34,647 nucleotides of DNA from Haplosporangium gracile (lineage: Eukaryota > Mortierellomycota > Mortierellomycetes > Mortierellales > Mortierellaceae): positions 1 through 34,647 of the forward strand of contig JAAAUF010000424.1 of NCBI GenBank assembly GCA_015499985.1, given 5' to 3'. Positions 1 through 9,606 of the stretch are shown here, piece after piece (the stretch's first letter is position 1; the number at the start of each line of letters is the position of its first letter). The notes beneath the pieces were generated by a model that saw only the letters and a list, made by a program, of their open reading frames with translations, searched no databases and was not told the DNA's origin. Both the position numbers and the translations under genes were made by a program.

Positions 1-14
1 AAAAAAAAACTTAC

Positions 15-799
15 ATAACCCATTCCTTGTAGATATCGTTCTCGACTACGGAATCGAACGACGGAGGTAGAAACTTGATTTGGGGGCTCATATTCCGCTT
101 ACCCTTCTCGTGCGGCTCGACCATGACACGGCCGAGTAGAACACAGCAGAGGACAATGCTGTACTCCTGCTGCATACTCGCCTGGTAGTCGACGTATTGC
201 ATGCACTTCTCAATAGAGTCGGAGAAATATACGCCCTGTCCGTAATTGGCTCGCACAGTCATCCGAGGTTCGAGTCCGTTGATGAGGATGGCAGGCACAC
301 GTATCTGGTGGGTTCCATGATAGAGGATCTCGTCGCGGTACAATTCTTCAGGATCTTCCTCGTTGGCAGCTGAGATAGGCTGAACGTGAACGGTAGTGTT
401 GCCCTTGGCGCGCTCTCGGGCGACCGCATCTCTCCTGCTTGCGGCCAATTGGCGTCGGAGTTTCTTCTCTGCTTGGTAGCGAGCCCAAACCAGGGGGTTC
501 CTGAGGACGCGCATGCTCGTGATGCTATAGTCGGCAGGGACGCGGGTATGGGCAAGGAAGTCACTGGCAATCATACTGCAGAGATCGGCGTGGGTAGTAG
601 GGGTGATGTTGAGGAGCATGGTCTGGGGGTCGAGGCCGTAGGTCGCGTCGGGGCGAAGGTGGGGATAGACGGTGCTGGTGAACTGTGGCATAGTCGTATC
701 GAAAGGGACGGCGTGGGCTTGCTCGAATTCTGGCGAACAACCCTCGAAAAACTCCCTGAACTGGGCCGAAAGTTCGCCCCTGTTGCTGTTGGAAGTCAT
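15..799 (-). CDS. PARP-type ADP-ribosyltransferase, catalytic domain; 3'-partial (first exon)
   Basis: The predicted protein of about 262 visible residues carries an ADP-ribosyltransferase (PARP) catalytic signature. A segment near residues 96-112 resembles the region that precedes the PARP core (NPLVWARYQAEKKLR). It is followed by LYHGTH with the NAD-binding His at about 161, then NYGQGVYFSDS with the second motif residue, Tyr, at about 191. The third motif residue (Glu in poly-, often another residue in mono-ADP-ribosylating enzymes) would lie further on and is not visible, so chain-forming activity cannot be judged. The apparent stop at 11-13 lies inside a perfect splice donor (GTAAGT on the minus strand, positions 14 to 9), so the exon very likely ends at 15 and the gene continues outside the window. 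I chose the ATG at 799 because the frame stays open upstream to 1159 but reads as low-complexity Leu/Phe/Ser/His, typical of translated UTR. Its start context is weak. No WGR or zinc finger precedes the domain. Transfer of ADP-ribose from NAD+ is known for the family; the target is unknown. Confidence 0.75.
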
Positions 800-1659
800 C
801 AGGGGCGGCGGCGTGGACTGTGGAAAAGGAAGAGGAGTTGCTTGGTTGGTTAGTTTGGTGTGTGTATGTAAAGCAATATGGATGGCGTATTTAGGATGTG
901 CTCGGCGCGTGTTGAGCTTGAAGATGTAGCGAGCAATTAGAAACTTGAGAGAGAAGGTTTGTGGATGTTGAATGAAGAAGGAATGAATACTAGAAAGAAA
1001 GAAGAGGAGGAGGAGGAGGAAGGAAAGAGGGAGAAAGAAATAGGAATAGGTCGAAAGAAGGAAAGGAAGAGGGCAAAAAAAAGGAACGAATGCAGAGTGG
1101 TGGCGGTGATGAATGAGAAGGGGTTTTGTCCGTCTGCCTGATTGTCTGTCGAGTGGCAAGCTGCACAGAGATGATCAAGGGGGATGGGTTGAGGCAGAGG
1201 AGTGAGGAATGTAAGAAGACGGACAGCAGTGGAGAAGAGCGGACGAAAGACGAAGAAAAAGGCGAAAAGAGAAGGAAGAAAGGGGAAGAAGGGAAAAGCC
1301 AGATAAATACGAAGTGGAGAAGGGTGTGGGAACAGGAACAGACCAGTCAAAAAAGGGTCCAATCGTCTAAGAGCACCAACTGGAAGGCGAAGCGAAGAGC
1401 CTCTCTTTACAAATCACTTCCACGTGACCTAAAGGTCAACGCCTCCCATAAAAAATGAAAATCCTTCAGCCTTTGGTATACACATACACAAACAGGGACA
1501 AAAGGAAAACTTTTTGTTGGTGCCGTAGGCTGTTCGCTAAGCGAACTTGTTGTTATTAATTAGATAATTAGGGGTTATGATGTTCTACAAATGTGGCTAT
1601 GGTACAGTGCGGAGGAGATGCGAGAAATAATAAAAAAGAATAAGGAATAGATAGTTTTT
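800..1659. other. Intergenic: PARP gene promoter/5'UTR and AUR1 3' flank
   Basis: No gene is visible. The stretch holds a purine-rich (GA/GAA) tract at about 990-1110, which is the likely 5'UTR or core promoter of the PARP gene. It also holds a cluster of small palindromes at 1421-1438 and 1532-1546. The open reading frames here are compositionally biased and are judged spurious. Confidence 0.6.
1421..1438. promoter_or_regulatory. E-box overlapping an inverted repeat
   Basis: CACGTG (1421-1426) overlaps a perfect inverted repeat, TGACCT-AA-AGGTCA (1425-1438). CACGTG is the known core for fungal bHLH factors. The site is about 620 bp upstream of the PARP start codon and 220 bp beyond the AUR1 stop, so it could serve the PARP promoter. 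It was seen by eye only and binding is inferred. Confidence 0.3.
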
Positions 1660-3544
1660 CTAATCATCCTTGAAACGCTTGCCGAGAGCAGGCGAAGACG
1701 ATCCAGAGACAAAGGACCGAGGGGATGACGGCCTCGACGAACCAGAATGGCTCGACTCGGCATCGGTCTCGGTCATGGCTGGGCTAGTAGGAGACGATCC
1801 AGGCGAGGAAGAAGAGCCGCTTGAGTGATCCAAGTTCAGTCGAGAGGGGCGAGCACGGCCCTTGGGCATCGATGAGCTACCTTGAGCGCCGTCCTCAGCA
1901 ATGGTCGCCAAAGCAGACTGGACCAAGGCAGCATTAGCCTCAACATCAAGGTTCAAGGTGGTGACAGACTGCATCGAATCACGGCTGTGACGACGGCCCT
2001 TACCACTATGACCGCTCGAATGAGAGCTCGAATTGCGAGGAGAGTTGACAGGCGAGTTGCGGGGCGAAGGGCGGGGTGAGTTAACGGTGACCAAGACCTC
2101 CATCCAAGATTCGTATCCCTGCCAGCCGTTCCAGCTTTGACGATTCGAGGCGCTCTTCTTGGGGCCAGTGGTGGGCGAGGCAGGTGCAGATTGGGCGAGG
2201 GGACGCTCCTCCATTTCGGGCTCGACAGAAACGACAACGACAGTGGCCATCTCCTCGATCTCGCTCTCGTCCTCATCCTGACCCAAATCCCATTCCTTGT
2301 CCTGCTTAAAGCCGATAAATTCGTCATTGTGAGCAGCATCAAAGAGGGTCTGCTTCTCCTGGTAGTTCATGGCATCGCCAAGGTCGTGGATGACATGGGA
2401 GGCCTTGGCGTTGTGATGGATCGAGGGCAAGACAGAGGGCAGGAAGAAGGAACCGATCCAGAAGGCAACAACAGCGTATCCGGCACCTCCAACGAGATCG
2501 ACGACGTAGTGGTGACCGAGATACATGGTGGCCCACCAGATCCAGAAGACGTAGCCGACGACAAAGGGTATAGAGCGGGGACCAAAGATGTAAACGAGGA
2601 AGAAGGCGAGTTGCCAGGCGCAAGCGGAGTGGAGGGAGGGGAAGGCGCCGAAGACGAGGGGGGAAGCGGTGAAGGTTGATTTATACATGTTTGTTCCGAG
2701 GATGTCGTCCACACGGGCCAAACCGCCAGGGCTGCCGGGCATGGCATAGGTGGCGGGCTCGAAAGAACCGTAGTTGGTCTCGTACCCTGTATGGTTAAAT
2801 ACATGAATGAGGAATGAGCGAAGGAAATTTTTTTGGGTTAGTGCGCTGCTCTCTTTCAAATATTTTTTTTTTGTTTTTTTAGACCGGAAACCCAGTAAGG
2901 AAATTTGCTAGCGTCTAGACTCACAAAAAAATGACGACAAGCTTAGTTACAAGCTACTTACATGGTGGAGCGCAGGGGAAGAAGATCTGAGTGAGAACAC
3001 CAGCCAGGTTCATGTAGCCAAAGGTTCTGGCAAAAACTGGCAAGGTGCCAGGAGGACCAAAGTACACAATCAATGCTGCAGTGATGAAAGGAAGCGCAAA
3101 GTGGAGAACACCGTAGGGCATCCAGGCGAGAATGTCCTTGAGAGGGCTCGTTGTCTGGGCAAGGAGCTCGGAGATGTTGCCGCCGTAGAGAATGTTTTCG
3201 AGCGCAGGAAGAACAGAGGTGAAGATATGGGGTCTCCATTCTGAGGGAATGAATCGACAGCAATAGAAAAGGATCAACCAGGCAGCAATGGCGAAGAAAG
3301 GGAGCATGAATTGGCGGGTCTTTTTGGGAATCAAAAGGCCGATAGCGCCGAGGGCGATAGGGAGCTTGAACCAGACGGGCTTATCCATGATGTAGTAGCA
3401 GAAAGAGAAGAGGGCAAAGAGGAAGACGTATTGGATGTCGTAGAGAGTGTAGCGGTGTTTCTGGAGAGGGCGGATAGTGGAGACAACGAAGGCCCTTGTT
3501 GCCTTTGTGACCCTGCGGTAGCGCAGGTTGAGGTTAGAGATCAT
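1660..3544 (-). CDS. AUR1: Inositol phosphorylceramide synthase (AUR1 family)
   Basis: Two exons, complement(1660..2786, 2962..3544), give 569 residues. The enzyme transfers phosphoinositol from phosphatidylinositol to ceramide in the Golgi; it is essential in fungi and is the aureobasidin A target. The 175-bp intron splits the Trp codon of the family motif: exon 1 ends in CAPP plus T at GTAAGT, exon 2 begins GG, restoring CAPPWYE. Multiple hydrophobic segments run through residues 40-190 and 235-315. The PAP2-like catalytic signature is complete: FGAFPSLHSA (His about 247) and HHYVVDLVGG (His about 287, Asp about 291), after the family stretch GSPGGLARVD. Beyond about residue 325 there is a roughly 240-residue hydrophilic tail, first acidic and then very rich in Ser, Pro, Arg and Gly. 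The total is well above the roughly 400 residues of yeast Aur1. The start codon has A at -3. The long tail may be regulatory (Ser-rich), which is inference. Confidence 0.93.
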
Positions 3545-6500
3545 TATTTAAAAGCGAATGAAGGAATGAGTTGTGTAAGAGAGAGAGGAAAGGTATAGTT
3601 GGATGAAGAGGGAGAGGTGAAGAGTAAAAGAAGATGAGAGTGGTTGTGGTCACTGGAAGTCGAGTGTAGAAGAGTATAAAAGAATTAGGAGCAGTAGTGG
3701 AACAGGAGTGAGGTGAAGAGGGAAGGGGTGGTGGTGCGTGCGGCAGTAAAGAGGAGAAGAGAGTAAAGGATGATAAGAAAGGTATATGAGTTATGATGCA
3801 CACGAAAAGGATTAACGGTTGAGTAGGATAAAAAGAAAAACTGAAGAAGTAGAAGAGGAAGAAAAAAAAAAAAAAAAGAAGCGGGAGTCAGTTGCTTTTT
3901 ATTTGATCGTTTGTCTGCGGATGACGAGCGACAAGACAAGGAGGGGAGAGGGTCTGGTCGAAATGCGACCAGTGTTACTGGCTGCCGGGTGTTCATCATC
4001 ACAAAAACTCTATTCCACTGTCGAATTTGTAATACTTTAACGAGTGAATTGAATTGAATACAAAAAGAAAAAAGGGTGATCCTAGGGCCGAACAACAGGT
4101 TGAACTTTCGCGGTCCGTCCTGTTCCCTTTTTTTCCTTTTTTTTTTTCTCCTATCCTCTCTCCTTTGGCATGTCCCCTGTCCATCCGTTGCGCAGATACA
4201 TCCACACTCGTACACTGCTTATTTGCGCTTTTTTTATGCGCATTTGTCCAGTTGCTCAGCATTGCAAAATGACGACCACTTTACCCAGTAACCACTGTCC
4301 TTTTTGTCCTTTGTCTCATTTGCAACTGCCGCCTGAATAATAACCCATTACGCTTGAAAAAAAAAAGTGCATTCCTGCTCTTTTGGCATCCAGGTCGGAC
4401 TCACCTCTATCCGTCAACCTCTATCGGTCTTGTCTTATGATCTTCCTCTTCTCTTAAAAGCAAGCACCCTTCATCACACCCCGAAAAAAAATCACTCAAT
4501 TGCTCTCTATCTTTGTCGACTCCTACTCTTGCACTCTCTTTGTTTCAACTTTCGAGGTCTCTCACGCTTTGCCTTGCCTTCATCTGTTCGTCGGTGTATC
4601 TATCTATTTCATCTTTTTTGGATGCAGGTGTTGATGGTGTGCTGCCCCTTCCTCTCTTCCTCCGCCATCAATTGTGTTTTCGCCTTGCATGAGGTTCTTC
4701 TCCGTCTCCTATCTCCTCTTTCGCCTCCTCTCTCTCACTCTGCCAGTATGACACCCTTCGCCCCCTTGCTCGGATTTCCCCTTTTCATCCATCGGAATCC
4801 CCGTCGCCCGTTTCTCTTTGTATTATTCCCGCGTCATGGTCACGAATCGATTATGGAGACCCAATATGCTGTGTGTTGGCAACACCCCTTGGAAGGACGT
4901 CTGGCTCCCGTGGAGTCAGTCTCATCCCAGCCCTACATCCATCCTCTTTCGTGTCCTCCTTCCTCACGTTCATCACTCGCTTAGCATCCTTCCTTCGACC
5001 ATCCATGCCGTAATCGCGCCCATCCCCTTCCCCCTATATACCCTTGTTGAACTGTAACAATTTGTCAGTCAACAAGAAAAAACCACGCGAGCGCTGCTTA
5101 AAAAAGAAAAAAAAAAAAACAGGGTTTTTTCTTACGTACATACGTGATTCTTCCTCCTTCAAAGACGGAAAATAATTTTGCTGCTCTATGCTCAACAAGT
5201 TTGAGCTTTTTTTTTTTTGGCGGCTTAAAAAACTCCCGCTTTTGCTGCCAGTAGTGAGTGGGAGAGAATGGAGGGTCAACGATGGGGCCGAATGAATGGA
5301 AACGAGGGAAAATAATTCAGGATATTGGGATGATGATGAGGATCGATGAGAGCCAGGATGGATAGTTGGTAAAATGACATTTTGGAGGTGCCTTATTGCT
5401 ACCCATATGACGATCAGTTAGGTAAAGTAGAGAGCACGGCCAATAAAAAACGTCAGGAACCGAGAATAAAGTCAAAGAAACGGACACGTCGTCCCTTTTA
5501 CTCTTGGCTCCTTGGCAGCTGCATAAACAAGAAAACCGTCTACTTCTCGCCAAGCTTACGTTTGTTTTACGTCCCTTTGCAGGTTTTATTTCCTTTTTGA
5601 AGTCATGGTCTAGTCCCTTCCTTGGGGTCAAATGAAGAAAAACAGGTCAAACAACAACTAATGCGCAACTGCGCGGGTACGCAAAATTATCTATGTGTTT
5701 TTCGTTGTTTGTTATCGATCCCGCTCTTGTCTAGAAAGTCGACTAGGTGCGTATGTACAAAACCTGTTTGAACAAACAATAAAACATATCGTGGGGTGAC
5801 AATGTGTGTATGTGGCCGTGCACAGACGTCTCAAAAGAACAACAGCAACAATCGTAAATCCGTCCTCCGCTCTTTCATCTTTCTTCTCCTCACTTGTCCT
5901 CACCTTGGATCCTCCCATCAAAAAATACAGATGGGTACCTGTGAGTGAGCTTGTCCTCTGGACATAAAGATGGATGATATGACTCCTCTTGACCTCAAAG
6001 GGAGAAAGAAGGATGGGCAGGGGCAAGGCAGGGAGTCTTGTTTTTCTCCCAAATATCTGCCGTTCTCCATTCTTCCCTCTCTCACACGAACATTACCTTT
6101 TTGGTACCCATTCTTCTTTTTTTTTTTTTTTTTTTTTTGTTTGTTTGTCTGTGTCCTGAGTCCTGCGTGATCTTGGTTTCGCTTGTTTGCCCCTTTATCC
6201 TGTTTCTGTTTTCCCTTCTGTTCAGCAACTTCTCTTTCATCCGCTTCGGGAATCGAATTGCGATTAGGGTTATTCTGACTAAACCAGCTCGCCAGGTGGT
6301 TTGACTACGCACGCAGGAGTCTAAAAGTCAAGCGCAGTTTGTAGGAGTTGAAGGAGATGGAAAAGATGGAGCTATCGAATTGTTGTTCTCCAAGAAGTTT
6401 CTCGATCTTTTGTCCTCTTGCTTTTTTGACTCACGGAGATGCAGAACTGCTGAGTCGCGTGAAAAAGAAATGCAGTTTACAAATCCACCAGTCTCTCATA

Positions 6501-7753
6501 AAATAGACAAAAAGAAAAATGCTCGCTGTGTGAATATCCCATTATGAGCGAGTGAACCAATCAAGCTTAAACTAGGCCCAGGTAGACAGTGAGTGGATGG
6601 ACGGCTCCTCCATTCCTCTGTCGTATTACTCTCTATGTTTTGTGCTATTAAACTTTTGGCTTATTTTGCTTGTTCTTTGTGTGTTTCGGGTTCTTTTTAG
6701 CCTGATCAGGGGATTGAGGTGCGTTCGTTGGTCGACCACCTGGCGAAACTAGGGCCAAAAAAAAAAAAAAAAAAAACTTGAATTTTAAATTTTTTCTAAT
6801 TTTTTCTCGTCTAATTTTTCAAGGGAAGAACGATCAAAAATTGCGGGTTATGGCAAATGCCTCACTTTAGCCGGTCAAGTAAGATCCCTTCCCTCTTTGT
6901 CTTTGATCATCACCACCAAACAGGAGTCTTTGACTGTCCCTCCTATGATACGGCACGTTGCAGAGTTTGTTATTTGGTCATTCAAAGTGGCTTGAAAAAT
7001 GTTAGGGGCAGATATGATGAGCCACCCCCTAAGAGTGATAAGCCTCATCAGAAATATCTCCGTGAAACATGGCAGAAGCAATCATTCTCATTACGGCCCA
7101 CCCGTCCCCGCCGTGTCCGAGTACTGGCAGGCAAGACTTACTGGTATTCTCGATGGTATCATTGATCGCCTTGACGGAGCGCAAGGGGTCCTGCTCACAC
7201 ACTCACACATCTACGAGACAAATATTACTTTATGGGGGGTCCAATGGGGAATGAAATCATAAGAACTGACTTTCTTTTTCGGCAACTGGGAGATCCGGTT
7301 TTGAAAAATACCGGATGCAGGTCTGAGAGAAGAGGAGGGAAGATGGGGCTAGACTTATGGACCTGAATTCGAGGAAGGAGGCTTGGAATATCCACATGTT
7401 CCAGGATTAAGGATGAAAACGAAGGACCTCTATCTATCTTTCCATCGTGAAGAGATCTGGTCTCTCCCATGAGGTCGACTCCCACGAAGGTGGATGATCA
7501 TGATGCGGGCGATTGAATCGTTTTCCGTTTGTTTGTTCCAGTAAGAAGTGATTTTTTTGTTGCCATTCATACATGAACGTGGTGAATGCAGTAGTGAAAA
7601 ATGTGTGTCTATCTCACATATGCTTTTTCGCCATTCATGCATCCACCTTGGATGGGGTAACCATATCTATTACAAACCGGCTCCTTCGTTACGATAGTCA
7701 CTCAACTACCATCTGATTACATTCATACATAAAACAAAAAAGATATATTGCGT
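3545..7753. other. Gene-poor region, 4.2 kb
   Basis: I find no supportable gene. The segment contains pyrimidine-rich tracts (about 4120-4160, 4400-5050), homopolymer runs (poly-T 6117-6138, poly-A about 6757-6777), AT-rich sequence at 6780-6840, and a weak inverted repeat at 6289-6300 / 6735-6746. The open frames, up to 205 codons, read as Leu/Ser/Pro/Phe-rich translation of pyrimidine tracts. The left end must contain the AUR1 promoter. An unspliced or non-coding transcript cannot be excluded. Confidence 0.5.
6289..6746. repeat. Possible short inverted-repeat element (MITE-like), weak
   Basis: TCGCCAGGTGGT at 6289-6300 recurs in exact inverted orientation at 6735-6746. Partial similarity continues inward (TGACTACGCACGC against CGACCAACGAACGC). 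No ORF or clear target-site duplication is visible. A 12-bp inverted match within 500 bp is expected about once by chance in a window this size, so this is only a candidate. Confidence 0.15.
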
Positions 7754-8593
7754 CTAGAGAGTCGCGCCAGCACTATCCTGATCAACAAGAACACGAGCAC
7801 GCACCCGACCAGTCCACCCAACGGCCTTCAAGATATACAACGTCCTCCCCTCTAGACAGCACCACTGTCCGCCTTCCCAAACTACCGTCATACTCCTCGT
7901 CCTTGCATATTCGGATGCACTACATCCTCCGTCGCTGTTGCTATTGCTAGTACTGCCACTGGTTTGGAGATCATGGATGGTTTTGAGGACCTCATCGTCG
8001 GTTCCGAAGGACTCGAGTGATCCGTGGTAGTGGATGTTGGAGATCTCAAGATCTAGCCATTGGCGACGCGGTTGTGCGGTTAATATTGTTGGAAGGGACG
8101 TGTGGAAACGATGATCTGAGGATGATAACGGAGAAGGGCTCCGGAGGTGGTGAAGGATCGTCAGTTTGTCGTCCATCATCCTGCCTTGTTTGAAGGCAAA
8201 CGTGAGGGCAGTGGCAGCACTTGACCTAGGGATCACGTGTACGGTGTGCCGACCAGGATAGTCCATGCTGGTCCTTGCTTGAGCCTTTTCATCTGCATGT
8301 TCGAGCACCGGCCTTGACGTGTCCTGTTTAAGCTCGTTCTCATGTCTGCGCTCCTCCTTCTCTGCCTTCTTGTTGTCATCCTGTCCTTGATCTCCCTTAC
8401 TGCCCAGACCTTCAGACATGACTTGTAGACGAAGGTGGTAATATCGTTGGAAGGGACTGCTGCCGTTGCCACAATAGTCCCCATCGGGATCTCGGTATTG
8501 CCGCAAAAAGTCTGGTGGGTTAAAGGACACGTATATCCGAGTCAAGATAATGGCTGCTAACGACAACAGCGCCAAACATGCGGTCGTGACCAT
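7754..8593 (-). CDS. Hypothetical membrane-anchored protein, possible degenerate ParB-like C-terminus
   Basis: A single uninterrupted frame of 279 residues; the ATG has A at -3 and G at +4. Residues 1-24 are a hydrophobic stretch (LALLSLAAIILTRIYVSF) that would serve as a signal anchor or single membrane span. A hydrophilic, charged, low-complexity middle (about 65-115) follows. The C-terminal 100 residues look folded: LDLEISNIHYHGSLESF, then a Ser/Asn linker, then VVWEGGQWCCLEGRTLYILK and a basic-hydrophobic strand. This order recalls eukaryotic ParB-like proteins, which carry an 'I.F.H.SI...F.dG' segment and later a 'W.aLDNRRL.vfk' segment, but the LDNRRL core is changed to LEGRTL. The resemblance is from memory of the family and is tentative. 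It is flanked by long gene-poor stretches on both sides. The uniform reading frame and the sharp N-terminal anchor support a real gene. Confidence 0.6.
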   Translation of the reverse strand: MVTTACLALLSLAAIILTRIYVSFNPPDFLRQYRDPDGDYCGNGSSPFQRYYHLRLQVMSEGLGSKGDQGQDDNKKAEKEERRHENELKQDTSRPVLEHADEKAQARTSMDYPGRHTVHVIPRSSAATALTFAFKQGRMMDDKLTILHHLRSPSPLSSSDHRFHTSLPTILTAQPRRQWLDLEISNIHYHGSLESFGTDDEVLKTIHDLQTSGSTSNSNSDGGCSASEYARTRSMTVVWEGGQWCCLEGRTLYILKAVGWTGRVRARVLVDQDSAGATL

Positions 8594-9606
8594 GCTGTGT
8601 ACAGTGGAATGGCTGGATGGTAGTTATGATAGTAGTGATAAAAGTAGACGTCGTATTTTGTGTTATCGAAAGGTCGGATGCAGTAAAGATGGTCACTGTT
8701 TTGAAAAAAGAAAGGAAGAATAAAGGTGCAGGACTTGTGGTCTTATAGCAATGGGATCCAGAGTAGTGGGGCTGCTGTTCTAATTATCGATCCGAGTCTT
8801 GGGGGGCGGGCGGCTGTGTGTTGTGAGCTGTTTGGCCACGTTGTTGTTGTGGAATTGTTTGTTGGGTGAAGGTGCTGGTATAAAATGTGTGGATATTCGT
8901 TCTTCTTCAAATTGGGGCGAGGAGTTGGGGAGATCTAAACTAGATGAAAAGAACGAGATGGTTCCTTAGTAAATAAGCGTCTCTGCGGCAAAAAGAACCC
9001 TCTCTTAAAAAGACAGGGAAACAACCAGAACATACCGGTGGTTATGTAGAAAAAGGCTATGGGGAAAGGAAATGGTAAAAAGAGTGGGGATAGAAAGGTG
9101 ACCATCGTCGCCTTTTTAAATGCATTGCTACTGACTAGCTGGCTGGCTGACTGCTTGCTGGCTCTCTGAAAACCAAAAGATGAACAGGCCATGCCCTTAC
9201 CACATGGTCACGCACAACCCACCCCGCTGGAACAACAGACCATGCCCTGTTTGTTGAGTTGTAGTTTGTAAGCCCGCTTGTCAATAGCGTCATGCTTGAG
9301 CAACAGCCACTCTATAAAGGCTATGTCCAGGTGCATCTTTCAGTACGCCCAAGGGGCGGTAGCCCAGTTTGTTTAGGACCGAGATTTTTTGAGCGGCAAT
9401 TGGCGTCGTTGTCGATGTACCTGTTTCTTCTGCTCTAAGAGACAGCTAACAAATGAAGAAAGACAATGAACAGGTTTGTGCGTAGAGAGAGAGATGTGCT
9501 TTTTTTCTCGGCATGCCAAGGACCCTACAGCTCAAGATGACGTTGTTTAAATGCGTTGTACTGTACAAGTGCTTTATTATATAAAGTTGTTGGGACAAGT
9601 CGTTGC
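8594..9606. other. Intergenic between the hypothetical gene and MOCS1
   Basis: Contains the upstream region of the 8593 gene and the MOCS1 3' flank. No supportable gene is present. The 85-codon frame on the minus strand at 8935-9192 has no recognisable content. Confidence 0.5.
9573..9578 (-). terminator. Candidate polyadenylation signal of MOCS1
   Basis: TTTATT on the plus strand reads AATAAA on the minus strand, about 29 nt beyond the MOCS1 stop codon. The position suits a eukaryotic poly(A) signal. Confidence 0.5.

Noticed and set aside
800..1159. 120-codon N-terminal extension of the PARP frame
   Set aside because: Low-complexity Leu/Phe/Ser translation of a GA-rich tract; the PARP-like sequence starts after the Met at 799.
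4367..4984. 205-codon plus-strand open frame
   Set aside because: Pyrimidine-tract composition (Leu, Ser, Pro, Phe, His), no domain, and no good start context or neighbour support.
6264..6272. TTAGGGTTA, a telomere-repeat or telomerase-template-like 9-mer
   Set aside because: A match to some phase of a six-base repeat of this length is expected by chance in a window this size; there is no tandem array and no RNA structure evidence.
6857..7262. Overlapping small plus-strand frames of 61 to 102 codons
   Set aside because: No recognisable motif, and several frames are open at once, which is expected by chance in this composition.
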